Assembly (NCBI GenBank): GCA_013350335.1
Contig: CM023536.1
Coordinates: forward strand, 11,847,520 to 11,911,519
DNA length: 64,000 nucleotides
Source of the DNA: Chimonanthus salicifolius
Lineage: Eukaryota > Streptophyta > Magnoliopsida > Laurales > Calycanthaceae
Direction of reading: 5' to 3'
Under the pieces are notes generated by a model. That model made no database searches. It had not been told where the DNA came from and saw nothing but the letters and a program-made list of their open reading frames with translations. The position numbers were made by a program, and so were the translations under genes. Below are positions 1-10,565 of the stretch, piece by piece (position 1 is the stretch's first letter; each line of letters starts with the position of its first letter).

Positions 1-861
1 GTTTTTACTCTTTAATCGGTTCAATTCTTTATTGCCATTTTTTGTTTTCTTAAGTGCATGTTTAAACTATTTTAATTGGAGAAAGTAATTTGACAAGAAA
101 TATCCAATAATTAATTAGTATGTGATGTGCATATCATATCGAATATTAACTTTGTTAATTAGAAAAATGCACATGTTTTACGCATGAGATTTATTAAAAT
201 TTTAATTGATAGATACACTAGTCGATCACAAAACATGGATACTTTTGTATGCAGAATTTAGGGAAAAAAAATTATTATGCATAAAGTTGTTATCTAACTT
301 CTAGAATGTTCTTTTTTAAAACTATTTTTAGCATTTAATTTTCTAAAACCTAAACACAATTGTGATTTTTTTTTTTTTTCCAAATGTTTAAAGGTGAGAT
401 TGGGTCTCTTTGAAGTGGCGTCTACAAGGAAGCTGTTGAGCCGACCATCTCAAGCCCAATTGATTTAATTGAAAATGATGGGGCTCACTTGGGTGAAAGT
501 GGTGAATTTATTCTTCAAATTGATGAGAGAATCGATGGAGGCAAAAGATGACCCAATGGGCTTTCTAATGGACTCATTTCCATGTCAAGAAGAGCCCATA
601 TGAGTTAGATATGGACCAAGGCATGCTATATGGTGTTTCGGGCCTCCAAAGTCCATATTTTGAAGTCCATTTGCTACATACAAGGAGGTGTTACTAATTC
701 CAGATCACCATCCATGTCCTTACAATGTAGAGGGAATCTCACCAACTTAGAAATACTTGGGGGTCTATAACATATTTGGGAATATGATGTAATAATAATA
801 AAAAATTTAAAATTTTTAGATAGGATATGTCACTAAGAGATTGATAGGAAATGTAGTTTGA
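1..861. other. non-coding, nothing recognised
   Basis: AT-rich sequence with homopolymer tracts and no open frame of credible length. I see no terminal repeats, primer sites or coding similarity. It may be diverged repeat or intergenic DNA. Confidence 0.5.
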
Positions 862-869
862 CTTGTAAG

Positions 870-1215
870 TAGGGGTTGAAAAATCGGTGGGACTGAGATT
901 TAGGCCGATTTTTCATATCAGCAAAGATCTTCCTCTCTGTTCAATTTTTTTTGGAAATCTCGGTGGCTTTCTTTTCTGAAAAAATTCATTTAAAAAAAAT
1001 AAAAGGCTATTTTTTTAAAAAAATTAAAAATATAAATATGGGCCCGGACCGATATCTAGGCCGATATTCGTCCGATATGGGCAAATATCGGCCGAGATAT
1101 CTGCCGGGCCTACAACCGATATTTGTCTTTTTTTTTAAAAAAGAAGAAGAAGACATCAGCCGATTTTTTTTTTTCTCTGGCTGATATGACGTATTTGTCG
1201 AGATTTAAACCCTGG
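870..1215. mobile_element. hAT-type MITE, TATCGGCCGATA family
   Basis: The element is 346 bp. It begins TAGGGGTTGAAAAATCGG and ends in the near-complementary GATTTAAACCCTGG. It is flanked by a perfect 8-bp target duplication CTTGTAAG (862-869 and 1216-1223), the size made by hAT transposases. The inside is full of GGCCGATAT-like palindromes and poly-T/A tracts and has no transposase. A 77-codon open frame from 951 is internal low-complexity DNA, not a gene. Relatives lie at 8790, 50086 and 57722. Confidence 0.85.
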
Positions 1216-1223
1216 CTTGTAAG

Positions 1224-2213
1224 TAGATTTGAGGTACCTAATGAGTTTGATTGAAATCTAATTGAAAGCAAGAGTGCTTTTGGGTCTCTCCTAAGGTGGT
1301 ATCATGTTTATGTTTTCTTTGAATTTCAATTCAGTTTTTCTTTGAATTAATTTAAATTTGCAAATTTTGAATAATAACTATTGTTGCTCTTTTGATGCAG
1401 ATCTGAAATATTCGTTCAAAATTTCCATCCTTGAAACTTGAGATCAACTTTCAGTTCAATCGAATTTAAATTGGTTGAATTACATATACACGATCAATAT
1501 TCGGTTTTAAGCAAAATTCGGGTTAAAACAATTTTATTTTTGTTGAATTTTTTTACTGGTCAAACCTCTTAATACTGAAACAGATCTGACTGAAACAGAT
1601 CTGAGTTAAATCATATTTCATATTGGAAAATCTGAAATACTAGATTTATTCTATCAAATTCAGTAATCTTGACTTATCTAATTAACCAATTTGATTCCAG
1701 CCAAACACTTGGAATTTTCCTTAATTGTTTTTTATTGTTAATGGCGAAACTTATAAAGCTCTTTCACACTTTTGGACATGAATTCTCCACTTGAGTCAGA
1801 TAATTTATTTTTTAATGGTCTGACTAAACTGAGTTTTGAGCATAGCAAAAGTTATATTTTTATAAGTAAATAAATTCAAGTATTATCCATAAAATAATAT
1901 ATTAACATGCACCCCCCAAAAAAGTAACATGAGCTAGACCTCATAAATCAGAATGAAAGAAGAAAAAAAAAAAAAATGGTAAAGCAAACTAGTTTGCCAT
2001 TTTGCATGGAATACAACTGAACTTATGATCAATGGAAATGTTTCTTAAGAAATCAGACTGAAGTAAATATTGAATTTTAGAAAAAGAGAAACCTCATTGA
2101 ATGTGCCAAAGAAAAAAAGGAAGATGAACATGCATAAACAAATCGATGCTTGGAAGGAGAAGGAAGATGGAGAGTGTCTAAGATGAACATTTCGATAAAC
2201 TTACGTTTTATTC
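1224..2213. other. non-coding, nothing recognised
   Basis: AT-rich sequence without a supported gene or a bounded repeat. Several stretches resemble decayed intergenic or transposon DNA, but no termini are visible. Confidence 0.45.
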
Positions 2214-2354
2214 TGTTGGGGCTGCTGCAAACGAGTCTCACATTGGAAGTGTAAGAGAAATCTAGGGGTTTATAAAGGATTTAAGTCACTCCATCTAACA
2301 GACTAGTCTTTTCGGCTGGAAGTCCAAATCCTAACAAGTGATATTAGAGTCGGG
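2214..2354 (+). mobile_element. short LTR plus tRNA-iMet primer site (TRIM/copia-like)
   Basis: A 123-bp LTR-like unit opens TGTTGGGGCTGC and closes CTAACA at 2336. It is followed two bases later by TGATATTAGAGTCGGG (2339-2354), a mutated form of the TGGTATCAGAGC primer site complementary to initiator-Met tRNA. Inside are phrases typical of small plant LTRs, such as GAGTCTCACATTGGAAG and GACTAGTCTTTTCGG. The matching second LTR is not evident, so this is a fragment. Confidence 0.6.
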
Positions 2355-2389
2355 TCTTATGTTACCTCATGTGGGTTCAGGTGATACCC

Positions 2390-2870
2390 CAAGCGAACAG
2401 AAACTATATTCATAGGAAGGCTCAAGACATGGAGAACAATAGAAAAAAGAAAAAGAAAAAGAAGACTTATCTAACAAATTCATGGACCCGATACTAGAAA
2501 CCAAGAGAACTGAGCTATTAGTGGAAAAAAATAGGTGAATGCTATATAGAGTTGAAGAATCCAAAAGCTAGGATTCGAAGTTATGTGATTGAAAGCATTA
2601 GAATCAATATACCAAATATTACCTTTAAAGGAAGACAAAGCATAAACAACAATGGGAAATGTACTAATACCAATGGCTTGTTTAAGCAGTTCCTAAAAAT
2701 CTTTAGTAGACATTGTGAGGGATAAGGTTGATGGCCAAAGGTAGACATAATTGTAGTAGTACCCTCAAAGAATGTGCTTTTCAAAGAAGAGATTGTTTCT
2801 TGAGTTTCATTAGACAATTATCTCATGGCCTGTAGTGTAGGATATGGCATCCACCGACCGAAGCAAGCAT
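2390..2870 (-). pseudogene. Ty1/copia gag-protease relic
   Basis: Read on the minus strand, a broken frame gives KGNIWYIDSNAFNHITSNPS, which matches the copia protease active-site region (usual form W-x-x-DSGA-x-xHM). The catalytic Asp is kept but the following Gly-Ala is changed. The upstream part resembles the linker between gag and protease. Frames are broken and no flanking LTR can be assigned. Its orientation is opposite to the copia 3' end at 3290-3796. Confidence 0.6.
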
Positions 2871-2879
2871 ACAAGAAAG

Positions 2880-3290
2880 TCTCAAGCATACTATGTGTTG
2901 TACCGGCGTGAGAGAAGAGAGCGACTCAGATCACCTTGAACTGGGTGTGAATCTTGGCAGAGAATGGCAGTGACACGGCTGCAAACACGCCAAGAAGAGA
3001 GTTTCTGCTTGTGTGGACGGTGCCGGGAGGGACAGAGGACAGATCTGAAATCAGATCTGGGGCTGCCCATAGGTGGAGGCAGGGGACGGGAAATGACCAG
3101 ATCTTCAGTCGGAAGATCAGAGATGCACAAAAACCCAAGGCGGTGGCTGGGTGGGAAAAAAACAGAGCCTGCGATGGGCTGAAATTGTAGAGGCATGGGA
3201 AAAAACAGAACTGTTGTATAAAGAGATCAATCGTACGTTCGTTTTGCTTACAACAAAACAGAAACGAAAAAAAAAGACATCAAACCTTCG
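2880..3290. other. possible retroelement leader, AGATCTGA-rich
   Basis: GC-richer than its surroundings, with repeated AGATCTGA-like words that also occur around 5840-6070. This is probably untranslated leader of the same class of non-autonomous LTR element. Overlapping open frames on both strands show no protein similarity I recognise. Confidence 0.3.
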
Positions 3291-3622
3291 CTCGGTTACC
3301 AACCTCATTTCATGGAACACCAAAAAACAGGATACAGTTTCTCGCTCTTTCATCGAGGTCGAATATTGCGCTATGGCTACCTTGACTTGTGAACTTCAAT
3401 GGTCAAAGTACTTGTTCAATGATCTTGGTATCCCTCGTCCTTTCCTATCACCTTATTTTGTGACAATAGAGCCACCTTACACATTGCCAACATTCCCATC
3501 TTCCATGGAGCCACCTTACACATTGCCAACATTCCCATCTTCCATGATCAGACAAAACACATTGAGCTTGACTGTTATTTCATTTAGGACAAGATCCATA
3601 CACGCTCCACCTTGAGGGAGAG
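3290..3622 (+). pseudogene. Ty1/copia RNase H 3' end with polypurine tract
   Basis: The frame open from 3151 carries, at residues 51-94, the words NLISWNTKKQDTVSRS, EVEYCAMATLTCELQW and YLFNDLGI, the C-terminal part of copia ribonuclease H. A tandem duplication of about 36 bp at roughly 3471-3546 and a frame change follow. The expected next motif (HIAN...FHDQTKHIELDC) is found in another frame with a stop. CTTGAGGGAGAGT at 3611-3623 is the usual polypurine tract before the 3' LTR. It is a dead fragment. The part upstream of residue about 45 is not RNase H. Confidence 0.85.
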
Positions 3623-3796
3623 TATTAACACAATGGAAGTCATTTATCCCTTGATTGGAAGTTACAAATATTTGATTGTACAATTTCCTTTTATTGTAGA
3701 CTATTATATATTTTATTTCTTCTATATATACAAGTGTACATACACAATCTTCTCTCGATTGAGGAAGACACCTTCAATTCCTGTGTTTACTTTTCA
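3623..3796 (+). mobile_element. copia 3' LTR
   Basis: It follows the polypurine tract, starts TATTAACACAATGG (first dinucleotide mutated from TG) and ends TTTACTTTTCA. It contains a TATATA-rich promoter-like segment and a poly-T stretch. The right end abuts, without a gap, an antisense copia integrase relic, so the plus-strand element apparently inserted into the minus-strand one. Confidence 0.6.
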
Positions 3797-4640
3797 GAAT
3801 TGGACTATTATGCCATTGCTGTGTAAAAAGTTTTTAAAAGACTTAGAGATGAATTTGTCGCCTGAATCAAAGCTAAAATCTATAATGATTTTAGAAAACT
3901 GAGTTTGAATCACGGTGGAAAATTCATCATAAGTCTTATAAAGATCATATTTAAAGTGCAGCAAATAAACTCAAGTGTAACAAGAATAATCATCGACAAA
4001 CACAACATAGTACAAGTAATGCCCATAAATAGACAAGAGCACCCTCCCCCTACCACCACCATCACACATAGACACACAAATTAGAGTCAATCAAATAAAA
4101 AACAATTATGAGAAATTGTAACTACGAGAAAAACGTAAAGTAGTTTGTTTTGCCAAATAACAATTGACACATCTACCATTATTACCAATTAAAACATCTC
4201 CCAATAACAAGAACTAACTAAAATTTTAAGTCAAATTGTAGACTTGATGTTCTAACCGGTGATGCCAAAGTGAAAATGAAGAAGAGGTGGCTGAGCATGC
4301 AGAAGATGATGGAGCAACAAGTAAATGAAGATTCTCTAAAAGTCCCAACTTGCTTCCAAGTAAGCTGTTCCTGTACAACACAACCATGGGGTTTGAATAT
4401 CAAATCACAACCTAGATAACAAAGTTGGCCAACAGATATCAAATTCATAGATAACTAAGGAACATAAAGAAACATCAGAAAAAGATTTATCAGATGTGCG
4501 AACTGAACCAATGTGAGAGATCGAACGAGAGAAAACAAGGCTCGACTACAAATGGTCACAAGTACCATTGGAATCTACATGCGATTAAGAGAAAAACTTA
4601 ACTACCAATGATATGGAGTATGTCGATGGAGATTTCTAAA
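3797..4640 (-). pseudogene. Ty1/copia gag-pre-integrase and integrase relic
   Basis: On the minus strand, 4448-4330 encodes NLISVGQLCYLGCDLIF and GCVVQEQLTWKQVGT, the GAG-pre-integrase domain. Further down (about 4050-3800) it reads YYVVFVDDYSCYT, FSTVIQTQFSKIIIDF, DSGDKFISKS, the integrase core. The DD and D residues of the catalytic triad region can be seen. Frameshifts and stops separate the pieces. Reverse transcriptase is missing because the plus-strand copia end cuts in at 3797. Confidence 0.85.
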
Positions 4641-4711
4641 AGGGGTTAGAGCAGTTGACATTGGATTAATAGAACAAAAAGAGTCAAAGGTGTGAAGGGT
4701 TGAGTACACAA

Positions 4712-4923
4712 GGGCTGCATATGGATGAAGGGTAATTTTATAAGAGTCACCCTTCACCTAGGGTTAGCAATTAAGCTTGAGGTTACCCTCGAATACCCCA
4801 AGCTTTAATGGAACATTACAAAAAGGTGATGAGAGGGGTGCTTTTATTGAATTTTTACCTTCACTTGGAGTAATTTTTGAGTTACCAAAAGGTCACCCCC
4901 TTACCCCCATCCAAATGCAGCCC
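4712..4923. mobile_element. MITE with GGGCTGCAT terminal repeats
   Basis: The 212-bp unit opens GGGCTGCATATGGATG and closes CATCCAAATGCAGCCC, its imperfect reverse complement. Internally it alternates GGTAA/TTACC words. No convincing target duplication can be fixed. The type resembles PIF/Harbinger-like MITEs. A diverged relative may lie at 6750-6985. Confidence 0.6.
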
Positions 4924-5039
4924 AAGGAAGATGAAGTGATATGCATGTTGTGAAATTAATTGGAGGTGTCTCCCTTATGAATTAAGGAGAGACTTAAATT
5001 TATTATATAGAGAATGTAGAGTACAAATAAAGCATGGAA

Positions 5040-5142
5040 AATCAAATAAATATGGATTGTCCTAAGCTTGGAAAATACTAAATAAGAAATAATCTTACAA
5101 TATCATAAGATAAATTTAATTATATCTTAATATATTCTAACA
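5040..5142 (-). mobile_element. LTR copy A of a small copia-like element
   Basis: On the minus strand it starts TGTTAGAATATATTAAG, directly preceded by a purine-rich AGCTTGCGGAGGCG tract. It is closely repeated at 6220-6322. The similarity covers about 100 bp and then stops. Confidence 0.55.
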
Positions 5143-6219
5143 CGCCTCCGCAAGCTAAAGCGTGTGTGGAAAGGAATGTGAAGCTTGAAAATCTTCGAAA
5201 GTGGAGATGAACATCAACATCAACATCTGACACACTGACTGACCAGAGAAGAGATAAACTTGCAGTACACTGACTGACTGCAACGCTGAATTGACAGCAC
5301 ACTGATTGGCTGTAATGTTGTATGCGCAGCACATTGACTCTGCATAGATGACTGAGCAACACACTGACTGGCTCCGACGAGTTGATAAGGTGGTAGCGCA
5401 CTGATTGGCTACAAAATGGCTGAATTGGCGGCAACATGACTGGTTGCAAATTTGGCAACGCACTGATTAGTTGCAGACTGGCAGACGGCAAACAAAGTTG
5501 CGGCCTAAAAAAAAATTGAATTTGTCTTTTTTTTTCCAGAAATTTGGAAGCCTCCCCTGTTACTGCATCGCCTGTACTGAGACAAAATGCCTTATGTTGA
5601 AAATATTTAGAAACTAAGATCTGAACGCCCGCCTCTATACATTTATGTCGATATTGGGCAGCAACGGCAGAACTTCACGGTGGGTGGAAATTGAAGTGAT
5701 GTGTTAAAAAGACAAAGGGATGGGTTCCAACGTGGGAAGCTTTGAGATTGAGATGAGAATGAAAAGAAAAAGGTGGAGTGGGTAACAAACGAAGAAAGGG
5801 GAAAGTGAGTGAGGAGTGCTGCATGAAGATGAAACGATCCAGATATGGACCAGATCTGAGGAGTGTCGATCGGTATTGCAGAGAGAAATTGGCCAGCATG
5901 ATTTGGCGAGGATCAAGGGCAAGATCTGAACACCCCGACCTGAACATTTGCATGTGTTGTTCTGCCGCTAGGGATGGCTGAAACAGGGTGATGATGGAGG
6001 GCGTTCGCTGGATGCAAGATCTGGTCTTGGGGACAGATCTGAGATCGAGATCTGAGACACCACGATGGAAGCAGGAAAAGAGGGGCAAGATGATGATTTT
6101 TTTTTTGGACGGAAACGAGAGGTGTTCCTCCCTCGGTGCTTATCTCATCCGGTAGAGGGAGAGAAGAGTTTTGCTAGAAGAAGACTTTGCAGGGGAATAG
6201 TGGGAAAAAAAAAATTAGG
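5143..6219 (-). mobile_element. interior of a non-autonomous LTR element
   Basis: It lies between two similar minus-strand LTR beginnings (5142 and 6322). It has no copia protein domain. At 5230-5480 a degenerate tandem repeat of about 25-35 bp recurs around CACACTGACTGGCT. The part at 5830-6070 holds several AGATCTGA words. The open frames of 123 and 137 codons read through these repeats and show no recognisable domain. It is best read as a TRIM- or LARD-like interior. Confidence 0.4.
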
Positions 6220-6322
6220 ATCAAATAAACATGGAATGCCTTAAACTTGAAAAATACTAAATAAGAAATAATCTAACAACATCATAAGATAAAATCTAAT
6301 TATATCTTAATAGATTCTAACA
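6220..6322 (-). mobile_element. LTR copy B of a small copia-like element
   Basis: Minus-strand start TGTTAGAATCTATTAAG matches copy A over about 100 bp, including the shared AAATACTAAATAAGAAATAA block on the plus strand. As the upstream copy on the minus strand it would be the 5' LTR. Confidence 0.55.
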
Positions 6323-6325
6323 CAT

Positions 6326-6432
6326 GTGAAAAAGGTAAGAGTGGACTGCACCCAGGTTTATAGATGAAGTGATGTGCATGTCGAAAAGGTAAGAGTGGAC
6401 TGCACCCAGGTTTATAGTTGGAGTGATGTGTT
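6326..6432. repeat. 55-bp tandem duplication
   Basis: Two head-to-tail copies of a unit containing GGTAAGAGTGGACTGCACCC and GTTTATAGATGAAGTGATG. The second copy differs by a few bases. Confidence 0.8.
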
Positions 6433-7299
6433 ATTACTTCAATTTGGGCATTGATTGATAAGGTGTTTAATTAATTGGATGCAAATACAACCTAGTTAAT
6501 AATCACAATTACATGTAGGCACTCAATTTCTTTACTCGATATTATTTGGATGTTGATTTATATACGTTTCTCAAAACACTTTATTTACGTTTTATGATGG
6601 GTCCTTCAAAAAGGAACGCATAATTTAAAAAAAAAAATAATAATTAGCCAACTCTTGTTTTGATTTTCCTGATCTAACTACCATCTTATGTATTTCATCA
6701 AGGGGCATTTAGATAACAAAAGACTCAATTCAAAGCAAAACTTTTAAAGAAAGTCGTTTACTGCATTTGTTTCATGGGTAAAAGGGGTAAACGAGGGTAA
6801 CCTTCGTTTACCCTTATTTAGTAACCAAACAGTAAAGATTAAAAGTTGAGATTTTGCCCTTCCAATCTCACATTTGAAAACCATTTTGCAGCAAAGGGTA
6901 TTCACAAGTGTAATCCTTGGTCAATGGTAACACCTTGTTAAGGGTAATCCCTGCAAATTTACCCCTTATCCAACGCAGCCCTTGTTTCTTTTTGTCTGTT
7001 AGCCAATAAGAGACTTCTCGGGTTGGAAGTCCTCCCGAGTTAGAGTCCTTCCGAGTTAGAATCCACTCGGAGAAGAGTCCTCCCGAGTTAGAGTCCAATG
7101 AATTGAATATTTGTAACAAATGTGGTCTCTTTTAGAGGTCGAACATTCAAGTTCTTCACAATGTCAAAGAAAAGATAAAGCATCCATAAACAAATGCATA
7201 TTAGATTATATAAAAACTACTCATATACTCATAAATAAATCTTAAAAGGGTTTACTTCTATTTTAAAGTTTTTGACTTTGAACTTCTCAAATCCCATCA
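6433..7299. other. non-coding with possible MITE and short repeats
   Basis: Around 6750-6985 a GGTAAAC/GTTTACCC-rich segment ends in ACGCAGCCC and may be a diverged relative of the 4712 MITE. At 7010-7098 the words CCGAGTTAGAGTCC recur about four times. No coding sequence is supported. The last bases form the 3' flank of the bZIP pseudogene. Confidence 0.4.
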
Positions 7300-8028
7300 T
7301 CAACTGGTGGTGGTGGTGTTCTTGCTGTTTCTACACTTTCTCAGGCGAAAGTGTTGGCTTAATGTCTCTAGTTCTTGCTGTAGAATGGTGGTTTGAGCTG
7401 CAAATTAACTTTAGTATTATCAATCTAATTAATAAGAGAGAGAGAGAGAGAGTAGAGAGAGACTTCCTCACCTTCTTTGAACACCATTTCATGCATGAGA
7501 CTTGTTATTCTTTGCTTGATAGAACTATTCTCAATTGTTAATAGCCTTCGTTGATTTTCATATAATTCCAAGTTGAGGGGTGAGTTGCTTTATTTCCTCC
7601 TATAAAATCAAATATGAGAAAATCATAATATGAATCTTTTCATAGTTGACAACAGAAACAAGATGAATTACATGTGTGTACCTGCAACCCATTCACTCTT
7701 CGTTCAAGCTCATTGATGTACTGAAGTTTCCTTATTCTAGACCTTTGTGCAGATTGCCTATTTGCTAGAATACTGCAAACATCATAAATAAAATGTTAAA
7801 TCTTTCAATTTATACATTGTCTTAATTAGGGATGTGAATGTACGAGCAAAACCCAAAATCATTCCACCTAAAGTTAAATTTAGATCTATTCAAAATTTTC
7901 GATTTAATCTCCATTTAGATTTTATTTCCATTGGTCTTCATATACTCTTTTAGATCTTGTTATATTTGACTCAATAACCCCATTAAATGTAGTTCATGCC
8001 ACTTATAATATATACATATATATAATAT

Positions 8029-8369
8029 TAGGGATGAAACTTGGATTGGGTTTTAACCTGACTCAAGAAATCAATGAGTTTGGGTTATGTATTTGTATAT
8101 TTAGGGTTGGATCATGTTGGGAAAAAAAAAGTTGCATGAAATTTGGATCGGATTGGGTTGAGAAATTTAAAATCAACTCGACCGGACCTGACATAACCCG
8201 ACTCGAGCCAAATACACCAAGTTACAAAACAACACTCCAAGTTGAGTCAAGTAGAATTTAGATCAGGTTGGGTTGAACAATTTGGGTTGGGTCAGGTTCA
8301 ATATGTCTTTACATGGGTTGAGTTGGGTTTATTTAAACTCCAACCCACCCAGCCCGAGTTTCAGCCCTA
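8029..8369. mobile_element. hAT-type MITE, GGGTTGGGT family
   Basis: It lies in the big intron of the bZIP pseudogene. It starts TAGGGATGAAACTTGG and ends CCCGAGTTTCAGCCCTA (imperfect inverted repeats). The inside is made of GGGTTGGGTC-like and CCCGACTC-like words. The flanks are pure AT repeats, so the target duplication cannot be read. Sister copies at 13665 and 17209 have clear 8-bp duplications. Confidence 0.7.
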
Positions 8370-8789
8370 TAATATATATATATAGTGAAAGAAAAGCATG
8401 CCTTCATTTCAGATTTGAATCCAAATCTAGATCATTAGTAAGATGTGAATGTGGATATAAATATACATATTTTGATGCAAATGAAATGTAGATTGTGTAT
8501 CTAACATTTAAGCCGTTTGTATGCAGATTTAAATGTAACATCTGAGAAGCAAAAGTAGATTCAAATTTACTGAGTCTTAATTGAGTTTGAAAAGTTTCCA
8601 TTCAAACCCTAGTTACCTTCTAATAAAGAAGAATTAGCTAAGCCTGTGAGGCCCTGGTTATCAATGCTTGGCATTTTCTATAGAATATGATGAGAACAAT
8701 GAGAGCCTCATTGCAGAAAATTATCATGAATGATGGATAGATTGGCATGACAATCTCAGTACTTATAAACAATACAATATTGTACAACT

Positions 8790-9006
8790 TAGGGGTCTGA
8801 ATATCAGCCGATACAAATCGTATCGGCCAATATGATATGGTTTTAAAATCTTATTATATTGGCCAATATGCCAATATTAAAACCGCATCATAATAGCCGA
8901 TATCGATGATTTTTGTTAAAAATAAAATAAAAAAAATAAGGAGAGAGAATTTTATCAGCCGAGATATCGGCCTATATCTCGGCTGATACTGCTTTTTCGA
9001 CCCCTG
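8790..9006. mobile_element. hAT-type MITE, TATCGGCCGATA family
   Basis: A 217-bp copy that starts TAGGGGTCTGAATATC and ends TTTTTCGACCCCTG. The flanking octamers GTACAACT and ATACATCT match at 6 of 8 bases, an eroded 8-bp duplication. It is a dense array of CGGCCGATAT-like words. It lies in the bZIP pseudogene intron, 31 bp from the foldback element. Confidence 0.75.
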
Positions 9007-9037
9007 ATACATCTCTAAGTAATTTTCTTATTCTTTC

Positions 9038-9938
9038 GGGAGCACTTACACACACCCGATTTTTCTGCCTCTACACACCCGAATTCGGAAATTCGGGTGA
9101 AATTACGATTCTGCCCCTGCGTTTCCATTCATTCGAATGAATTCTCAGTTAATTTTGGCATTCATTCGAATGAATGGATTCATTCGAATGAATCCGCAGT
9201 TCATTTTCGATTCATTCGAATGAATCCATTCATTCTAATGAATCACAGGTTCATTTTGGATTCATTCGAATGAATGGGCTGAACAGTAACACGGAGTACT
9301 GTTCAGCCCGATCATTCGAATGCCCAGTCGTTCGAATCCGCCGAATGGATTCATTCGAATGAATGCCAGTTCATCTTGGCATTCATTCGAATGATCAGGC
9401 TGAACAGTACTCCGTGTTACTGTTCAGCCCGATCATTCGAATCATTCGCACACGATTCCGCTGAATACATTCATTCGAATGACTGGTCATTCATTCGAAT
9501 GAATGTATTCAGCGGAATCGTGTGCGAATGATTCGAATGATCGGGCTGAACAGTAACACGGAGTACTGTTCAGCCTGATCATTCGAATGAATGTCCAGTC
9601 ATTCGAATGAATGCCAAGATGAACTGGGCATTCATTCGAATGAATCCATTCGGCGGATTCGAACGACTGGGCATTCGAATGATCGGGCTGAACAGTACTC
9701 CGTGTTACTGTTCAGCCCATTCATTCGAATGAATCCAAAATGAACCTGTGATTCATTCGAATGAATGGATTCATTCGAATGAATTGAAAATGAACAGCGG
9801 ATTCATTCGAATGAATGCCAAAATTAACTGAGAATTCATTCGAATGAATGGAAACGCGGGGGCAGAATCGTAATTTCACCCGAATTTCCGAATTCGGGTG
9901 TGTAGAGGCAGAAAAACCGGGTGTGTGTAAGTGCTCCC
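9038..9938. mobile_element. 901-bp foldback element built of ATTCGAAT palindromes
   Basis: The whole element is one large inverted repeat centred near 9488. It starts GGGAGCACTTACACACACCC and ends in the complement, GGGTGTGTGTAAGTGCTCCC. An 8-bp duplication ATTCTTTC flanks it (9030-9037 and 9939-9946). Both arms consist mainly of CATTCGAATGAAT units, roughly two dozen in all, plus mirrored GGGCTGAACAGTA/TACTGTTCAGCCC blocks. There is no transposase. Superfamily is uncertain: 8 bp fits hAT, but the long inverted repeat would also suit a Mutator-like or foldback class. Confidence 0.85.
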
Positions 9939-10380
9939 ATTCTTTCAGCATGAAAATTTTGGTATTTTATAAAATACAACCTTCCTTAAGATTTGTATGA
10001 GAATTAAGAGAAGATATTGCATGATTAAGCTTTTCCTCTAAATAAATACTATTTCAAAACATCATACTAATTAGTGTGGAATCCATGATAGGAAAGGAAA
10101 AAAACTAAAATTGGAAGGAACAAAGCTATATTATCAACAATAAAGTTTCAAAAGATATCTACTTAGATAATACATTGTTGTTCTTTGGATAGAAGAATAT
10201 TTAATATATGAACATATCATATGCAATACTCTTTTCGTAACTAAAATGTAACTTTTATATTTTAGTGGGTATTGCCCCAAATATTCCATAAATGATAAAT
10301 CACACATTAGAATTACAGGAATCGTAGATGGAAAGTAGACTGAATTAAAAAAATGTTATGATAATGTATATCACTCAAAT

Positions 10381-10388
<8 letters not shown>

Positions 10389-10436
<48 letters not shown>
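10389..10436. repeat. (AT)n microsatellite
   Basis: About two dozen uninterrupted AT dinucleotides inside intron 1 of the bZIP pseudogene. Confidence 0.95.
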
Positions 10437-10442
<6 letters not shown>

Positions 10443-10449
10443 TTATTAA

Positions 10450-10565
10450 GAATAAGGTTTTCAGGTCTTTTAGAGCACGTGACTAATTCTGAGACTATGT
10501 ACAAACCTCTATATCCATATACACTGAATAACACTATAGAAGTGGATCTTTTGTGTTGAGACTAA
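10450..10565 (-). repeat. diverged copy of the SINE-like repeat at 12427
   Basis: It shares order and wording with 12427-12560: TTTTCAGGTCTTTTAGAG, CGTGACTAATTCTGAG, TGTACAAACCTC, AACACTATAGAAGTGG. The similarity is clear but much decayed. It lies in the intron of the bZIP pseudogene. Confidence 0.4.

Noticed and set aside
951..1184. 77-codon open frame
   Set aside because: It lies wholly inside a hAT MITE and reads low-complexity Lys/Phe runs.
5120..5491. 123-codon minus-strand frame rich in Ser, Val and Cys
   Set aside because: It reads across a degenerate tandem repeat within a non-autonomous LTR element; no start context or domain.
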